Assembly: GCA_013298215.1 (NCBI GenBank)
Contig: JAAFKE010000002.1
Location: 1 to 64,000 of the forward strand
DNA length: 64,000 bases
Reading direction: 5' to 3'
Source of the DNA: Cytophagales bacterium
GTDB taxonomy: Bacteria > Bacteroidota > Bacteroidia > Cytophagales > Spirosomataceae
The notes beneath the pieces are model-generated. The model was given only the letters and a program-made list of their open reading frames with translations. It did no database searches and had not been told where the DNA came from. Below, piece by piece: positions 26,662 to 35,598 of the stretch. The position numbers and the translations under genes were made by a program. Every line of letters starts with the position of its first letter. The first letter of the stretch is position 1.

Positions 26662-27152
26662 CTTACGTTGATGGGCGTGCTGATCGTGTAGCTGTATTCT
26701 ATCACCGATCCTTCTTTTACGTTGGGAAGGGTAAATTTGTAAGTACTATAATTGTCGGATGATTTTTCGAGGAAAATCATCTCTTTGGTGAGCTTGTCTT
26801 TTTGAACGGCTTCGTTGGCCACATTGTGCGTAAACCCTTTTATACCGCTCACAAACTCTTGGTTGCTAAAACTGCCCTTATAAAAACCAACATTGATGGT
26901 AGCGCGGCTGAAAGCCGATTTTTTCAAAATCTTGATGCGACCATGGTAGTTTAACACGATGTATATTGTCTGGCCTCTGACTTCATACGTCGTCTCACCG
27001 AAGTCATAAAGCACCACTGCGTCGGCAGAAGAGTCTTGGGGATAGGCTCTCATTTTAATGTCGTCGAGGCTAACTTCCCCAAACTTAACTTTGGTTTCTT
27101 GTCCCAGTGCGGAGACACTCAATAGAAGCCCGAGAAAAAGGATTTTGTACAT
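26662..27152 (-). pseudogene. 5' part of the IS-split DUF3857 gene
   Basis: From ATG 27152 it encodes a signal peptide (MYKILFLGLLLSVSALGQ) and the first 160 or so residues of a DUF3857 domain, ending at TISTPINVS just before the IS. Translation runs three codons into the IS and stops at 26649. Joining it to 25518 across one TA copy gives INVSNNPKTWTF in frame, so the ancestral gene was about 1.96 kb (roughly 650 aa), a paralogue of the downstream gene at 22149-24050. Confidence 0.88.
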
Positions 27153-27458
27153 TTTTAACGATAAAATGTTGGGTTGTGGTAAAGATTATTTCGTGATAAA
27201 AAGGCTTTTGCGCCAAGTTGCCCCCATATTGTGGGTTCTGACATTGTTGATTTGTGGCAACAAGCGCCAAAAGCGACCCGCCGAAGCGGATGGTTGGACG
27301 TTTATCCTGCCCCACTTTTATAAAACCTTTGTTGTTTATAGCGTCTTTTCATCTTAAAATTATAAATTTTCGCAAAGAAAGCATAAATTCTAAAACAACA
27401 ACTTCTAACCTTATGAAAGGTACAATATTATGTTCAACAACTACATGGATTTCGTTTA
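27153..27458. other. Intergenic region upstream of the split DUF3857 gene
   Basis: Should hold the promoter of the DUF3857 operon on the minus strand. No exact TAnnTTTG was found; there are several AT-rich stretches near 27340-27400. No gene with family features was seen. Confidence 0.4.
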
Positions 27459-27587
27459 ATGTATGGAAGACTGCAAAAAAAACGACACAAAAGTTCGACC
27501 AGGGCAAAAGGCGAACATTGTGTCGGTGGATTAAAAAAATATGGATTCTTGGCAGATCGTTTACGGTATCGAGGTATTGGGCTGCAC
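27459..27587 (+). pseudogene. IS5-like (DDE_Tnp_4-type) transposase fragment
   Basis: The frame at 27459 reads ...STRAKGEHCVGGLKKYGFLA then DRLRYRGIGLHK. This resembles the C-terminal R.k.EH.iGg.Kr......rlr block of IS5-type transposases that contains the final catalytic Glu (here in GEH). Sequence before and after is unrelated and stops appear. A short relic; identification by motif memory only. Confidence 0.5.
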
Positions 27588-27616
27588 AAACCTCCCCTCC
27601 CCACCCCCAAAACGCA

Positions 27617-29557
27617 TTATTTTATCTTCATAATAACGGCGGCCAGCGGTGGTAGGTTTAGTAGTACAGATTGTTTTTGGCCGTGGCAGGCCACGGTTTC
27701 GCTCGTTATTGGGCCCTCGTTTAGCACACCACTACCCCAAAACTCTTTGGCATCGGTGTTGAGTATTTCGTGGTAATTGCCCTCGGTTTGCACCCCAACC
27801 CGGTAGTTGCCGCGCGGAACGGGGGTCATGTTCAACACCACCGTGATGGTATCGGCGGGGTTTGTGCCTTTTCGCGAGTAAACAATCACGGCGTTTTCTC
27901 GGTCCATCGTGTCGATCCACTGAAACCCATCGGGCAAAAACTGCTGCTCGTGAATGGCCGTCTCGTTTTTATACAACCTATTTATGGCCTTCATACACGC
28001 CTGAATCCCCGCGTGGGGAGCGTACTCGGTTAGGTGCCAATCGAGGCTTTTTTCAAAATTCCATTCGGCAGTTTGGCCAAACTCGCCACCCATAAACATG
28101 AGCTTTGTGCCCGGGTGGGTGTACATATACGCAAAAAGCAACCGCAGGTTAGCGGCGCGTTGCCACTCGTCGCCAGGCATTTTTTTAATCAACGAGCCCT
28201 TGCCATACACCACTTCGTCGTGCGAGAGCGGCAGCATAAAGTTTTCGGTAAAGGCATACACCAAACTAAAAGTAAACTCGTCTTGGTGCCATTTGCGGTG
28301 CATGGGGTCGCGGGCAAAGTACCGCAGGGTGTCGTTCATCCAGCCCATCATCCATTTCATTCCAAAACCCAGCCCGCCCGTGTAGGTGGGCCTCGAAACC
28401 CCTGGAAAAGCCGTAGATTCTTCGGCGATGGTTTGCGTGTCGGGAAATTCTTTGTAAACCACCTCGTTCAGTTCCCTAAACATGGCCACGGCTTCCAAGT
28501 TTTCGCGGCCTCCAAACTCATTCGGAATCCACTCACCGTGCTTGCGCGAGTAGTCTAAGTACAGCATCGAGGCCACCGCATCCACGCGCAGGCCATCGGC
28601 GTGGTAGCGGTCGAGCCAAAACAGTGCGTTAGAAATCAAAAACGACTTCACTTCGTTGCGACCGTAATTAAAAATGTAGCTCTTCCAATCGGGGTGATAC
28701 CCTTTTCGGGGGTCTTCGTGTTCATAGAGCGACGTACCGTCGAACCTAAACAGGCCGTGCGCATCGTTCGGAAAATGGGACGGTACCCAGTCCATAATCA
28801 CGCCAATACCCGCTTGGTGAAGGCGGTCTATCAAGTCCATGAGTTCTTGGGGTGTTCCCATGCGCGAGGCCACCGAAAAATAACCAGTGATCTGATACCC
28901 CCACGATGGCGTGTAAGGGTGCTCCATAATGGGCATAAACTCCACGTGCGTAAAGCCCATTTCTTCCACGTAAGGCACCAGCGCGTCGGCTATTTGGCTG
29001 TATGTCAGGTAGCCGTCGGGGTTGGCTGGGTCTTTGCGCCAGCTTCCCAAATGCACTTCGTAGATCGACATCGGGGCGTTGAGGGCGTTGTGCTTTCGGC
29101 GGTTTTTCATCCAATTGTCGTCCTTCCACTCGTACCAATTGTCCCAAATAATGGAGGCTGTTTTGGGAGCTACCTCGCAAAACAACGCAAACGGGTCGGC
29201 CTTTTCGAACTCTGCGCCGCCGTTGTTCGACCGCAAGAAGTACTTATAAATTTCGCCCCGGCCAATGTTGGGCACAAACGCCTCCCAAATTCCAGAACCG
29301 TCCCAGCGGGCGCTGAGGGGGTGTTCGGTTTTGTTCCACCCGTTGAAATTACCGATTACCGACGCAAAATTGGCGTTGGGTGCCCAGACGGCAAAGTAGG
29401 TGCCCTTTACGCCGTGGTGCTCCACAACGTGTGAGCCCAGTTTTTCGTACAATTTGTAGTGTTTGCCCGACCGAAACAAATGAATATCGAAGTCAGAAAA
29501 ACGGCTGTAAGGCTGCTGGCCTTCAACAATTTCGGTTTTTTTTTTACTTTTTGCCAT
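27617..29557 (-). CDS. glgB: 1,4-alpha-glucan branching enzyme
   Basis: 646 aa, GH13 family. It makes alpha-1,6 branches in glycogen. Order: N-terminal CBM48 (YFAVWAPNANFASVIGNFNG), catalytic barrel with nucleophile Asp326 in DGLRVDAVASMLY, acid/base Glu379 in TIAEESTAFPGVSRP and Asp447 in LPLSHDEVVYGKGS, and the HFPNDAHGL loop near 261 typical of branching enzymes; then a C-terminal all-beta domain. Start ATG 29557. No other glycogen gene is in the window. Confidence 0.96.
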   Translation of the reverse strand: MAKSKKKTEIVEGQQPYSRFSDFDIHLFRSGKHYKLYEKLGSHVVEHHGVKGTYFAVWAPNANFASVIGNFNGWNKTEHPLSARWDGSGIWEAFVPNIGRGEIYKYFLRSNNGGAEFEKADPFALFCEVAPKTASIIWDNWYEWKDDNWMKNRRKHNALNAPMSIYEVHLGSWRKDPANPDGYLTYSQIADALVPYVEEMGFTHVEFMPIMEHPYTPSWGYQITGYFSVASRMGTPQELMDLIDRLHQAGIGVIMDWVPSHFPNDAHGLFRFDGTSLYEHEDPRKGYHPDWKSYIFNYGRNEVKSFLISNALFWLDRYHADGLRVDAVASMLYLDYSRKHGEWIPNEFGGRENLEAVAMFRELNEVVYKEFPDTQTIAEESTAFPGVSRPTYTGGLGFGMKWMMGWMNDTLRYFARDPMHRKWHQDEFTFSLVYAFTENFMLPLSHDEVVYGKGSLIKKMPGDEWQRAANLRLLFAYMYTHPGTKLMFMGGEFGQTAEWNFEKSLDWHLTEYAPHAGIQACMKAINRLYKNETAIHEQQFLPDGFQWIDTMDRENAVIVYSRKGTNPADTITVVLNMTPVPRGNYRVGVQTEGNYHEILNTDAKEFWGSGVLNEGPITSETVACHGQKQSVLLNLPPLAAVIMKIK

Positions 29558-29648
29558 GCGTTTATGATAAGTTTAGGCCAACAACAGCGCGAGAACGAAC
29601 GATTACAATGCAATTTTAAGGTTTTGGAGGCGCAATTCCTCACAAAAG

Positions 29649-30320
29649 TCATTCTACTTTTAGTACTTGCCTGGCGTTTTGTTTTTCGTAAAACTTGCAC
29701 AGGTGCGTGAGCGCACACGAACCGCACTTGGGGCTGCGCGCCAGGCAGACGTATCGTCCGTGCAAAATGAGCCAGTGGTGGGCCTTTGGAATAATCGTTT
29801 TGGGAATAAACTTGGTCAGGTGTTTCTCTACGGCCAGCGGTGTGGTGGCCGTGAGTGGGGCCAAACCCATGCGGTGCGACACCCGATACACGTGGGTATC
29901 GACGGCCATCGTGGGCTGATTGAAAATAATTGAGGCGATGACATTGGCCGTTTTGCGCCCCACGCCAGGCATTCGTTGCAGCTCGTCGATCGAAGCGGGT
30001 ACTTCGGCGTTATAATCTTTCATGAGCATCTGCGCCATACCCACCAAATGTTTGCTTTTGTTGTTGGGATACGATACCGAACGGATGTACGAAAAAACTT
30101 CGTCGATTGTGGCCCCAGCCAACGATTGCGCGTCGGGAAAACGCACAAATAGCTTGGCCGTCACAATGTTCACGCGTTTGTCGGTGCATTGAGCCGACAG
30201 AATAACGGCCACCAGCAACTCGAAGGGGTTTCGGTAGTTGAGTTCCGTCACTGGTTCGGGAAAATTATCGGTAAAATAATCAATGAGCTGCTGGTAGCGT
30301 TCTCTTTTTTTTATAGACAT
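29649..30320 (-). CDS. nth: Endonuclease III (DNA glycosylase/AP lyase)
   Basis: 223 aa from ATG 30320 (a TTG two codons upstream is less likely). Base-excision repair enzyme for oxidised pyrimidines. Helix-hairpin-helix MPGVGRKTANVIAS with catalytic Lys123, catalytic Asp141 in AVDTHVYRVSHRMG, and a 4Fe-4S cluster C192-X6-C199-X2-C202-X5-C208. All key residues are intact. It overlaps the 3' end of the upstream gene by 41 bp. Confidence 0.96.
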   Translation of the reverse strand: MSIKKRERYQQLIDYFTDNFPEPVTELNYRNPFELLVAVILSAQCTDKRVNIVTAKLFVRFPDAQSLAGATIDEVFSYIRSVSYPNNKSKHLVGMAQMLMKDYNAEVPASIDELQRMPGVGRKTANVIASIIFNQPTMAVDTHVYRVSHRMGLAPLTATTPLAVEKHLTKFIPKTIIPKAHHWLILHGRYVCLARSPKCGSCALTHLCKFYEKQNARQVLKVE

Positions 30321-31068
30321 CTTCAAAATTTTTACCTGCTTTCAATTCATTAACCAAAACAACAACTGCCCGTTTGGGATTCAAACTAAGCCACTCGGCC
30401 ACTTCCATGCCCGCCGCCATGTAGGCGAGCATAACGTGGGCGGGGTCGCCGCCAAAAAAACCACTGGCGCGGCTAATATCGGCCAGTTCGAGTTGTTTTT
30501 GCTGGCCGTAGCTGCGGTAAGTCCACTCGGTTTTGTAGTCAATGTACCGCTGAATGCTGTCTTGGGTAGTCACAAAACGGTAATCTACCATCAACGCCAA
30601 ACCTTCGTTAAACCACTGGGGTATCTGGTAGGCGAGTTTCCACCAGCCCAGCCGGGTGTAGAGTTCGTCGTGGCACATTTCGTGGGCAATCACGTCGGTA
30701 TCGAGTCCGTAGGGGTTTAATACAATAAACGAGTCGCCCCAGGGCGTGCCAATGCTGCAACCTGCCCCCTCGTTGCTGTGGCAAAAATCGCGGTACTGCG
30801 CGGGTGTATTGCAAACAATAATGGTGGCATTGCCGAGTTGTTTGCCCCAAAAAGCCGCGATTCTCTGCCGCGCCGCGCCGATGGCCGCGCGCGTATTTTG
30901 CTGAGAAACACCCGAGATTTGCTTGCTAAAATAGCATTTCGGCGCAGCCGCCCGAAACGCCAGATTAGACCCAATCCGCTGGCAATTAAACACTTGTGCG
31001 TAGTACCAGCCCACCCAAATGGCCAACGCCAGCGCAATGCCAAAAACATATTTGAGCCAGTGGTGCAA
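30280..31068 (-). CDS. Membrane-anchored HExxH (gluzincin-like) putative metalloprotease
   Basis: 262 aa from a TTG at 31068. One N-terminal membrane helix (VFGIALALAIWVGWYYA) is followed by an extracytoplasmic domain. The zinc site is HEMCH (H129, E130, H133) with a downstream QWFNEGLALMVDYR (E155), the glutamate-zincin arrangement of peptidase MA-like proteins; GTPWGDSFIVLNPYGLDTD precedes it. Several Cys (29, 45, 86, 96, 104) could form disulphides. I do not recognise a named family member; protease activity is inferred from the motif. The 3' end overlaps nth by 41 bp. Confidence 0.75.
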   Translation of the reverse strand: MHHWLKYVFGIALALAIWVGWYYAQVFNCQRIGSNLAFRAAAPKCYFSKQISGVSQQNTRAAIGAARQRIAAFWGKQLGNATIIVCNTPAQYRDFCHSNEGAGCSIGTPWGDSFIVLNPYGLDTDVIAHEMCHDELYTRLGWWKLAYQIPQWFNEGLALMVDYRFVTTQDSIQRYIDYKTEWTYRSYGQQKQLELADISRASGFFGGDPAHVMLAYMAAGMEVAEWLSLNPKRAVVVLVNELKAGKNFEDVYKKKRTLPAAH

Positions 31069-31099
31069 TTTTAAACAATTTGGATTTTGAACGGTTCTC

Positions 31100-31107
31100 C
31101 AAAAATA
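31100..31107 (-). promoter_or_regulatory. Candidate -7 promoter box for the HExxH gene
   Basis: Minus strand TATTTTTG fits TAnnTTTG exactly, about 32 bp before the TTG start at 31068. A TTTTG lies further upstream, but with a short spacer (about 15 bp), so the -33 element is uncertain. Confidence 0.45.
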
Positions 31108-31145
31108 AGGCTTTACTAATTACAAAACGTGATAAATTTATTTGG

Positions 31146-32117
31146 ATGGCTTCTTGTATAGTAATTGGTGCTGGAATGGCGGGGCTAACCGCCGCCCGCG
31201 AGCTGACCCAAAATGGTTGGGAAGTAGTTGTGCTCGACAAAGGCCGGGGCGTGGGTGGGCGCATGGCCACCCGCCGCATAGAAAACGCCCGCGCCGACCA
31301 CGGCGCACAGTATTTTTCGGCCCGCACGCCAGACTTTAAACAACGCGTGGCGCAACTCAAAGAAGCGGGAGTGGTGTCGGAGTGGCACGTAGGCCACACC
31401 TCCGACGGCGACCTGCCACCAAACCCCCGATTTGTGGGTACCGACGGCATGAGTGCCGTGGCCAAATATTTGGCACGCGACCTCGCCGTAAAAACCGCCC
31501 AACGCGTGGTTAGTGTGGCTCAAACCACCCTTGGGTGCTCCGTCACAACGGATACTGGACATATTTATGAAGCCGACGCGCTCGTTGTTACCGCGCCCGC
31601 CCCGCAAATAATAACCCTCCTGGCCGACAGCGCGATCGAGCTGCCCGCCACCGAGTTAGCCGCGCTCCGTTCGATCGTTTACCTGCCCTGCATTGCCGTG
31701 GTGGCGCTCACAGGCCAGGCCACCAATATACCCAAACCTGGCAACATTAAGTTTGAGCAAGGCGCAGTGGCTTGGCTGGCCGACAACCAACAAAAGGGTA
31801 TATCGCCGCTGCAAACCTCGGTCACGATTCACGCCAGTGCGGCTTTTAGCAGCCAAAACTTAGAGACCGATCTCGACGGGGTGGGCCAGTATTTAATAGA
31901 CCAAGTGGCAGAGTGGGTTGCACCAGCGAGCGTGGGGCAGTTTCAGGTGCACCGGTGGAGGTATAGTTTGGCCGAAAGACGGCATCCGCAGCCTTTCATA
32001 ACAGCCTCGACCCCGTTCAAACTACTTTTAGGCGGCGATGGTTTCGGAGCGGGAAATGTGGAGGGAGCATTTCAGTCGGGTTTGCAAATGGCACAATACC
32101 TCATAAACACACAATAA
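31146..32117 (+). CDS. FAD-dependent amine oxidase/renalase-like oxidoreductase
   Basis: 323 aa from ATG 31146 (MASCIVIGAGMAGLTAAREL); the frame opens 22 codons earlier but without family sequence. Rossmann dinucleotide motif GAGMAG near residues 8-13, followed by VVVLDKGRGVGGRMATRR and ADHGAQYFSAR, the NAD(P)/FAD-binding start of renalase-like proteins. The C-terminal LLGGDGFGAGNVEGAFQSG binds the flavin again. Substrate unknown. It is divergent from the HExxH gene. Confidence 0.88.
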   Translation: MASCIVIGAGMAGLTAARELTQNGWEVVVLDKGRGVGGRMATRRIENARADHGAQYFSARTPDFKQRVAQLKEAGVVSEWHVGHTSDGDLPPNPRFVGTDGMSAVAKYLARDLAVKTAQRVVSVAQTTLGCSVTTDTGHIYEADALVVTAPAPQIITLLADSAIELPATELAALRSIVYLPCIAVVALTGQATNIPKPGNIKFEQGAVAWLADNQQKGISPLQTSVTIHASAAFSSQNLETDLDGVGQYLIDQVAEWVAPASVGQFQVHRWRYSLAERRHPQPFITASTPFKLLLGGDGFGAGNVEGAFQSGLQMAQYLINTQ

Positions 32118-32192
32118 ACCAGGCCCAAACTCGTTGGGCAGTTGTATAAGTTCGGACTCTATTGCCAACGCTCCATTTCTAATCTGACAACA

Positions 32193-32942
32193 ATGAAAAA
32201 TACTTTTTTTTGGGGAGTATGCCTGCTAATGCCCGCCCTGGTGCACGCCCAAAAAATGCAGTACGTAAGCAACAAAACGCTGGATAGCACCAAAAAACCC
32301 GCCGAAGCCCCGCTCCGCCAATATACCTTGCAAGAGTGCCACACCATGCCCCTATTCGGCGAAATGTCTAAAAGCATGGATCAGATCGAGGAAGAGATAA
32401 ACTTTCTGAACGTTTGCGACCAAAATTTCAACAGCCGCGAGGAGGCCAGCAAGTTTTTTGCCGACCGCGCCTGGGACTACCTCAGCGACGGCGAACAAGA
32501 CACGGCCTGCTACCGCTTTAATTTGGCTTGGCTGCTCAACAAACAAAACGCCGAGGCATACTGGGGGCTCGGGGTGATCTGCTACCAAAAAGGCGAACTC
32601 ACCACCGCCGAACGAATGCTGCGCAAGGGCGTAATGATTGATTCGAGCAACGTGGGACTGCTGGTAGATTTGGCAACGGTAGACATTGTGCATTTCGACG
32701 AAAGCCGTGATACCGAAGAACTGAGAGAATGTAGTATTTTGTTGGAAAGAGCCAGTGCGATCGACTCGACCAATGCCAATGTTTATTTGAAGAAAGCACT
32801 TTTAGAATACCACCGCAACGACTTTGAGGCCGCCTGGGAAAACTGCCACCGCGTTAGGGCGTTGGATGTAAACCTGATAGATTTTACTTTTATGGCCAGA
32901 CTTATTGACAAAAAACCAGACCCACTCGGTATATTTAAATAG
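32193..32942 (+). CDS. Exported tetratricopeptide-repeat protein
   Basis: 249 aa from ATG 32193, with signal peptide KNTFFWGVCLLMPALVHAQ. Then a linker and TPR-like helical pairs: FADRAWDYLSDGEQDTACYR, AEAYWGLGVICYQKGELTTA, ANVYLKKALLEYHRNDFEAA. Such proteins are periplasmic scaffolds; partner unknown. It follows the FAD enzyme by 75 bp. Confidence 0.82.
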   Translation: MKNTFFWGVCLLMPALVHAQKMQYVSNKTLDSTKKPAEAPLRQYTLQECHTMPLFGEMSKSMDQIEEEINFLNVCDQNFNSREEASKFFADRAWDYLSDGEQDTACYRFNLAWLLNKQNAEAYWGLGVICYQKGELTTAERMLRKGVMIDSSNVGLLVDLATVDIVHFDESRDTEELRECSILLERASAIDSTNANVYLKKALLEYHRNDFEAAWENCHRVRALDVNLIDFTFMARLIDKKPDPLGIFK

Positions 32943-32972
32943 CCTTGCCAACGCAAATTTTGTGGCGGCAAC

Positions 32973-33194
32973 CTAAAACTCCCAGATTGTTGGGCTACTG
33001 TGGCGGCGCAGGTGTGTGCTGACCTCCATCCAAAAAGCCATCGCCAGGTAAACGATCACGGGAGAGCCGAAAGTTAAAAAAGAGGCGTAAATGAAATACA
33101 TTCGGATATTACTGGCCGAGAAATTGAGCCGCTCGCCTAAGGCTGTACACACCCCAAATACCTGGTTTTCAAGAAAGTAGCGTAGTCTATTCAT
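32973..33194 (-). CDS. PspC-domain small membrane protein
   Basis: 73 aa from ATG 33194 (MNRLRYFLENQVFGVCTALG). PspC features: an N-terminal segment ending in GVCTALGERLNFSASNIRM, followed by one membrane helix (YASFLTFGSPVIVYLAMAFW) and a basic tail. PspC-type proteins take part in envelope-stress responses; this short form is common in Bacteroidota. Divergent from the cold-shock gene. Confidence 0.8.
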   Translation of the reverse strand: MNRLRYFLENQVFGVCTALGERLNFSASNIRMYFIYASFLTFGSPVIVYLAMAFWMEVSTHLRRHSSPTIWEF

Positions 33195-33214
33195 GTAATT
33201 ATTCGGGTTTGAAT

Positions 33215-33235
33215 GACAAGATAGTAATTCTTGTC
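33215..33235. repeat. Dyad symmetry between pspC and the cold-shock gene
   Basis: GACAAGA (33215-33221), 7-base spacer TAGTAAT, TCTTGTC (33229-33235). It lies 21 bp upstream of the pspC-like start, where an operator would be expected. No regulator is known. Confidence 0.4.
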
Positions 33236-33351
33236 GAAAAATAAAAATATCCAATTGTTTTGTACAGTAACTATTTATTTACTTATTTGTGTTCGATTTT
33301 GGAGTAAGCAACTACTCTACGCGTTTTTCACCCCTAATATTTACAAATTTT

Positions 33352-33546
33352 ATGCAAACAGGTACAGTAAAGTTCTTTAACGAAACCAAGGGATTTGGGT
33401 TCATCGTTGAGGATGGTTCAAACAAAGAGATTTTTGTTCACATAACGGGTCTCAACGGAGTAACAATCCGTGAAAACGACCGCGTTGAATTTGAGGTCGT
33501 TGAAGGAAAGAAAGGATTGAATGCTAACAATGTGTCGAAGATATAA
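33352..33546 (+). CDS. Cold-shock domain protein
   Basis: 64 aa from ATG 33352 (MQTGTVKFFNETKGFGFIVE). It is a single OB-fold cold-shock domain with RNP1-like KGFGFIV and RNP2-like EIFVHI motifs, and acts as an RNA chaperone. The upstream in-frame extension lies in the AT-rich 5' region and is probably untranslated leader, as usual for csp genes. A terminator follows. Confidence 0.94.
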   Translation: MQTGTVKFFNETKGFGFIVEDGSNKEIFVHITGLNGVTIRENDRVEFEVVEGKKGLNANNVSKI

Positions 33547-33575
33547 TTTTCTGCCTTAGTACTCAATAACGTTAT

Positions 33576-33606
33576 TAAAGCCCCGAGCAATCGGGGCTTT
33601 TTTTGT
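33576..33606 (+). terminator. Intrinsic terminator of the cold-shock gene
   Basis: AAGCCCCGA, loop GCAA, TCGGGGCTT followed by a run of T, 9-bp stem. It lies 31 bp after the csp stop and also just beyond the nadA stop on the minus strand. Confidence 0.92.
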
Positions 33607-34596
33607 TTACGCTTTGCTCATTTCCAACATTCGGTTCACCGATTGGTAGGCTTTTAGGCGAATGTCTTCGGGCACAGTTATCTCGGGTTGTTCGTGGAGC
33701 AGCGCCTTGTAGAGTTTTTCGACGGTGTTCATTTTCATGTACGGGCACTCCGAGCAGGCGCAAGTATTGTTTTCGATGGCGGGCGCAGGAATCAGTTTTT
33801 TGTGCGGAACGGCCTGTTTCATCTTGTGCAAAATCCCCGCTTCGGTGGCCACTATAAATTCTTGTTCGGGGCTCTCGATGACGTATTGTAAGATGGCGGT
33901 GGTAGAACCCACAAAATCGGCCTGAATCAGCACATCGGCCTTGCACTCGGGATGCGCCACCAACTTGGCTTCGGGGTGGTTTGTGCGCAAAGCCCGCAAT
34001 TTGGCCTCCGAAATATCGACGTGCACAATGCACGCCCCGTCCCAGAGCACCAGCTCGCGGCCCGTTTTGTGGGCCACATACCGCCCCAGGTTTGCATCGG
34101 GCGCAAAGATAATCTTTTGGTCTTTGGGCAGCGCGTCCACAATCTTTACCGCATTAGACGACGTGCAGACGATGTCGGTCAGCGCCTTGATCTCGGCCGA
34201 ACAGTTGATGTAACTAATCACGAGGTGGTCGGGGTGTTGGGCCTTAAAGTCCGCAAACTTGTCGGCGGGGGCCGAGTCGGCCAGCGAGCACCCCGCGTTG
34301 AGGTCGGGCAAAACCACTTTTTTGGACGGGCTGAGTATCTTGGCGGTTTCGCCCATGAAATGCACGCCGCAAAACACAATCATATCGGCAGTGGTAGCGG
34401 CGGCCTGCTGCGACAACCCCAGGCTGTCGCCCACGTAATCGGCCAGGTCTTGGATGTCTGCGTCTACGTAGTAATGCGCCAGAATGACGGCGTTCTTTTC
34501 CTTTTTCAGCCGCTGGATTTCAGCCACTAAATCTACGTTTTTACCAATTGGGTCGGTCACAAAACCGTATTTTGAAACTTGTTCGAGGATTTCCAT
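33607..34596 (-). CDS. nadA: Quinolinate synthase A
   Basis: 329 aa. It condenses iminoaspartate and dihydroxyacetone phosphate to quinolinate in de novo NAD synthesis, using a 4Fe-4S cluster. Likely cluster ligands are Cys103 ([11 protein letters not shown]), Cys189 (DGACIVHVD) and Cys284 ([10 protein letters not shown]). Other landmarks are [20 protein letters not shown] and [14 protein letters not shown]. Start ATG 34596. It is 42 bp downstream of nadC; nadB (aspartate oxidase) is not nearby. Confidence 0.96.
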   Translation of the reverse strand: MEILEQVSKYGFVTDPIGKNVDLVAEIQRLKKEKNAVILAHYYVDADIQDLADYVGDSLGLSQQAAATTADMIVFCGVHFMGETAKILSPSKKVVLPDLNAGCSLADSAPADKFADFKAQHPDHLVISYINCSAEIKALTDIVCTSSNAVKIVDALPKDQKIIFAPDANLGRYVAHKTGRELVLWDGACIVHVDISEAKLRALRTNHPEAKLVAHPECKADVLIQADFVGSTTAILQYVIESPEQEFIVATEAGILHKMKQAVPHKKLIPAPAIENNTCACSECPYMKMNTVEKLYKALLHEQPEITVPEDIRLKAYQSVNRMLEMSKA

Positions 34597-34638
34597 GAAA
34601 CGATGATGAATGAGAGATAATACTGTTTTAAGATTATT

Positions 34639-35493
34639 TTAGAACGCTTTGAGGCTTAGGTCTAAACTTTTGATTTGGTGCGTGAGCGCCCCGCACGAAA
34701 TGTAGGTTACGCCCGTTTCGGCCACCGCCCGCAGGGTGTCTTCTCTGATGCCTCCCGATGCCTCCGTCGGAAACCGCCCCGCCACCCGCGCCACCGCCGT
34801 GCGGAGGTCGTCTAAACCAAAGTTGTCTAACATAATGCGTTCAATCCGCTCGTCGGCCCGCGCACTACACCAATCTAAAACGCGGTCAAGTTCGGACAAA
34901 TTTCGGACTTCGATCTCTATTTTCAAGTGTAGGCCCGTGGTTTGGAGGTAATCGTGGGCTTTTTGGAGTGCCGCTTCTATGCCCCCCGCGTAGTCTACGT
35001 GGTTGTCTTTTATCAAAATCATGTCGTAAAGCGCAAATCGGTGGTTTACGGCGCCTCCGATCTTAACGGCCATTTTTTCAAAAATCCTGAAATTCGGGGT
35101 GGTCTTTCGGGTGTCCAGTAGTTTGGTGGGCAGGCCGTCGAGTAGCCCCACCAACTGGCGGGTGTAGGTGGCTATTCCGCTCATGCGTTGCACGCAGTTT
35201 AGCAGCAGCCGCTCCGCTTTGAGGATCGACTGGGCGTTGCCCTCCACCGTCAGCACCACGTCGCCGTATTTAATTGTTGCGCCGTCTTGCATCAAAACCA
35301 CCACCCTCAAAGCTGGATCGACCTCGTGGCACACCATTTTGGCCACCTCCACGCCCGCTAAAACCCCCGATTCTTTTGCCAGCAAACGAGCGCGTCGTTG
35401 GGCATCGGCGGGTATGGTGGCCAGCGAGGTGTGGTCGCCGTTGCCGATGTCTTCGGCCATTGCCATTCTGATGTAGTAGGCCACGTTTTCCAT
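34639..35493 (-). CDS. nadC: Nicotinate-nucleotide pyrophosphorylase (carboxylating)
   Basis: 284 aa from ATG 35493 (MENVAYYIRMAMAEDIGNGD), the family length; the frame extends 40 codons upstream but without family sequence. It converts quinolinate and PRPP to nicotinate mononucleotide. Motifs: EDIGNGDHTS, LNCVQRMSGIATYT, LLDTRKTTPNFRIFEK and a late EASGGIREDTLRAVAETGV. It forms a nadC-nadA operon on the minus strand. Confidence 0.96.
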   Translation of the reverse strand: MENVAYYIRMAMAEDIGNGDHTSLATIPADAQRRARLLAKESGVLAGVEVAKMVCHEVDPALRVVVLMQDGATIKYGDVVLTVEGNAQSILKAERLLLNCVQRMSGIATYTRQLVGLLDGLPTKLLDTRKTTPNFRIFEKMAVKIGGAVNHRFALYDMILIKDNHVDYAGGIEAALQKAHDYLQTTGLHLKIEIEVRNLSELDRVLDWCSARADERIERIMLDNFGLDDLRTAVARVAGRFPTEASGGIREDTLRAVAETGVTYISCGALTHQIKSLDLSLKAF

Positions 35494-35598
35494 ATAATTG
35501 TTGGCGGGTTTACGAATCGATTTTAGTTTTTGTGTAAGTTTAGCATAAAATTTATTTCTTTGCGTTATACGCATCACCAAACCTAACAAATATTTGCA

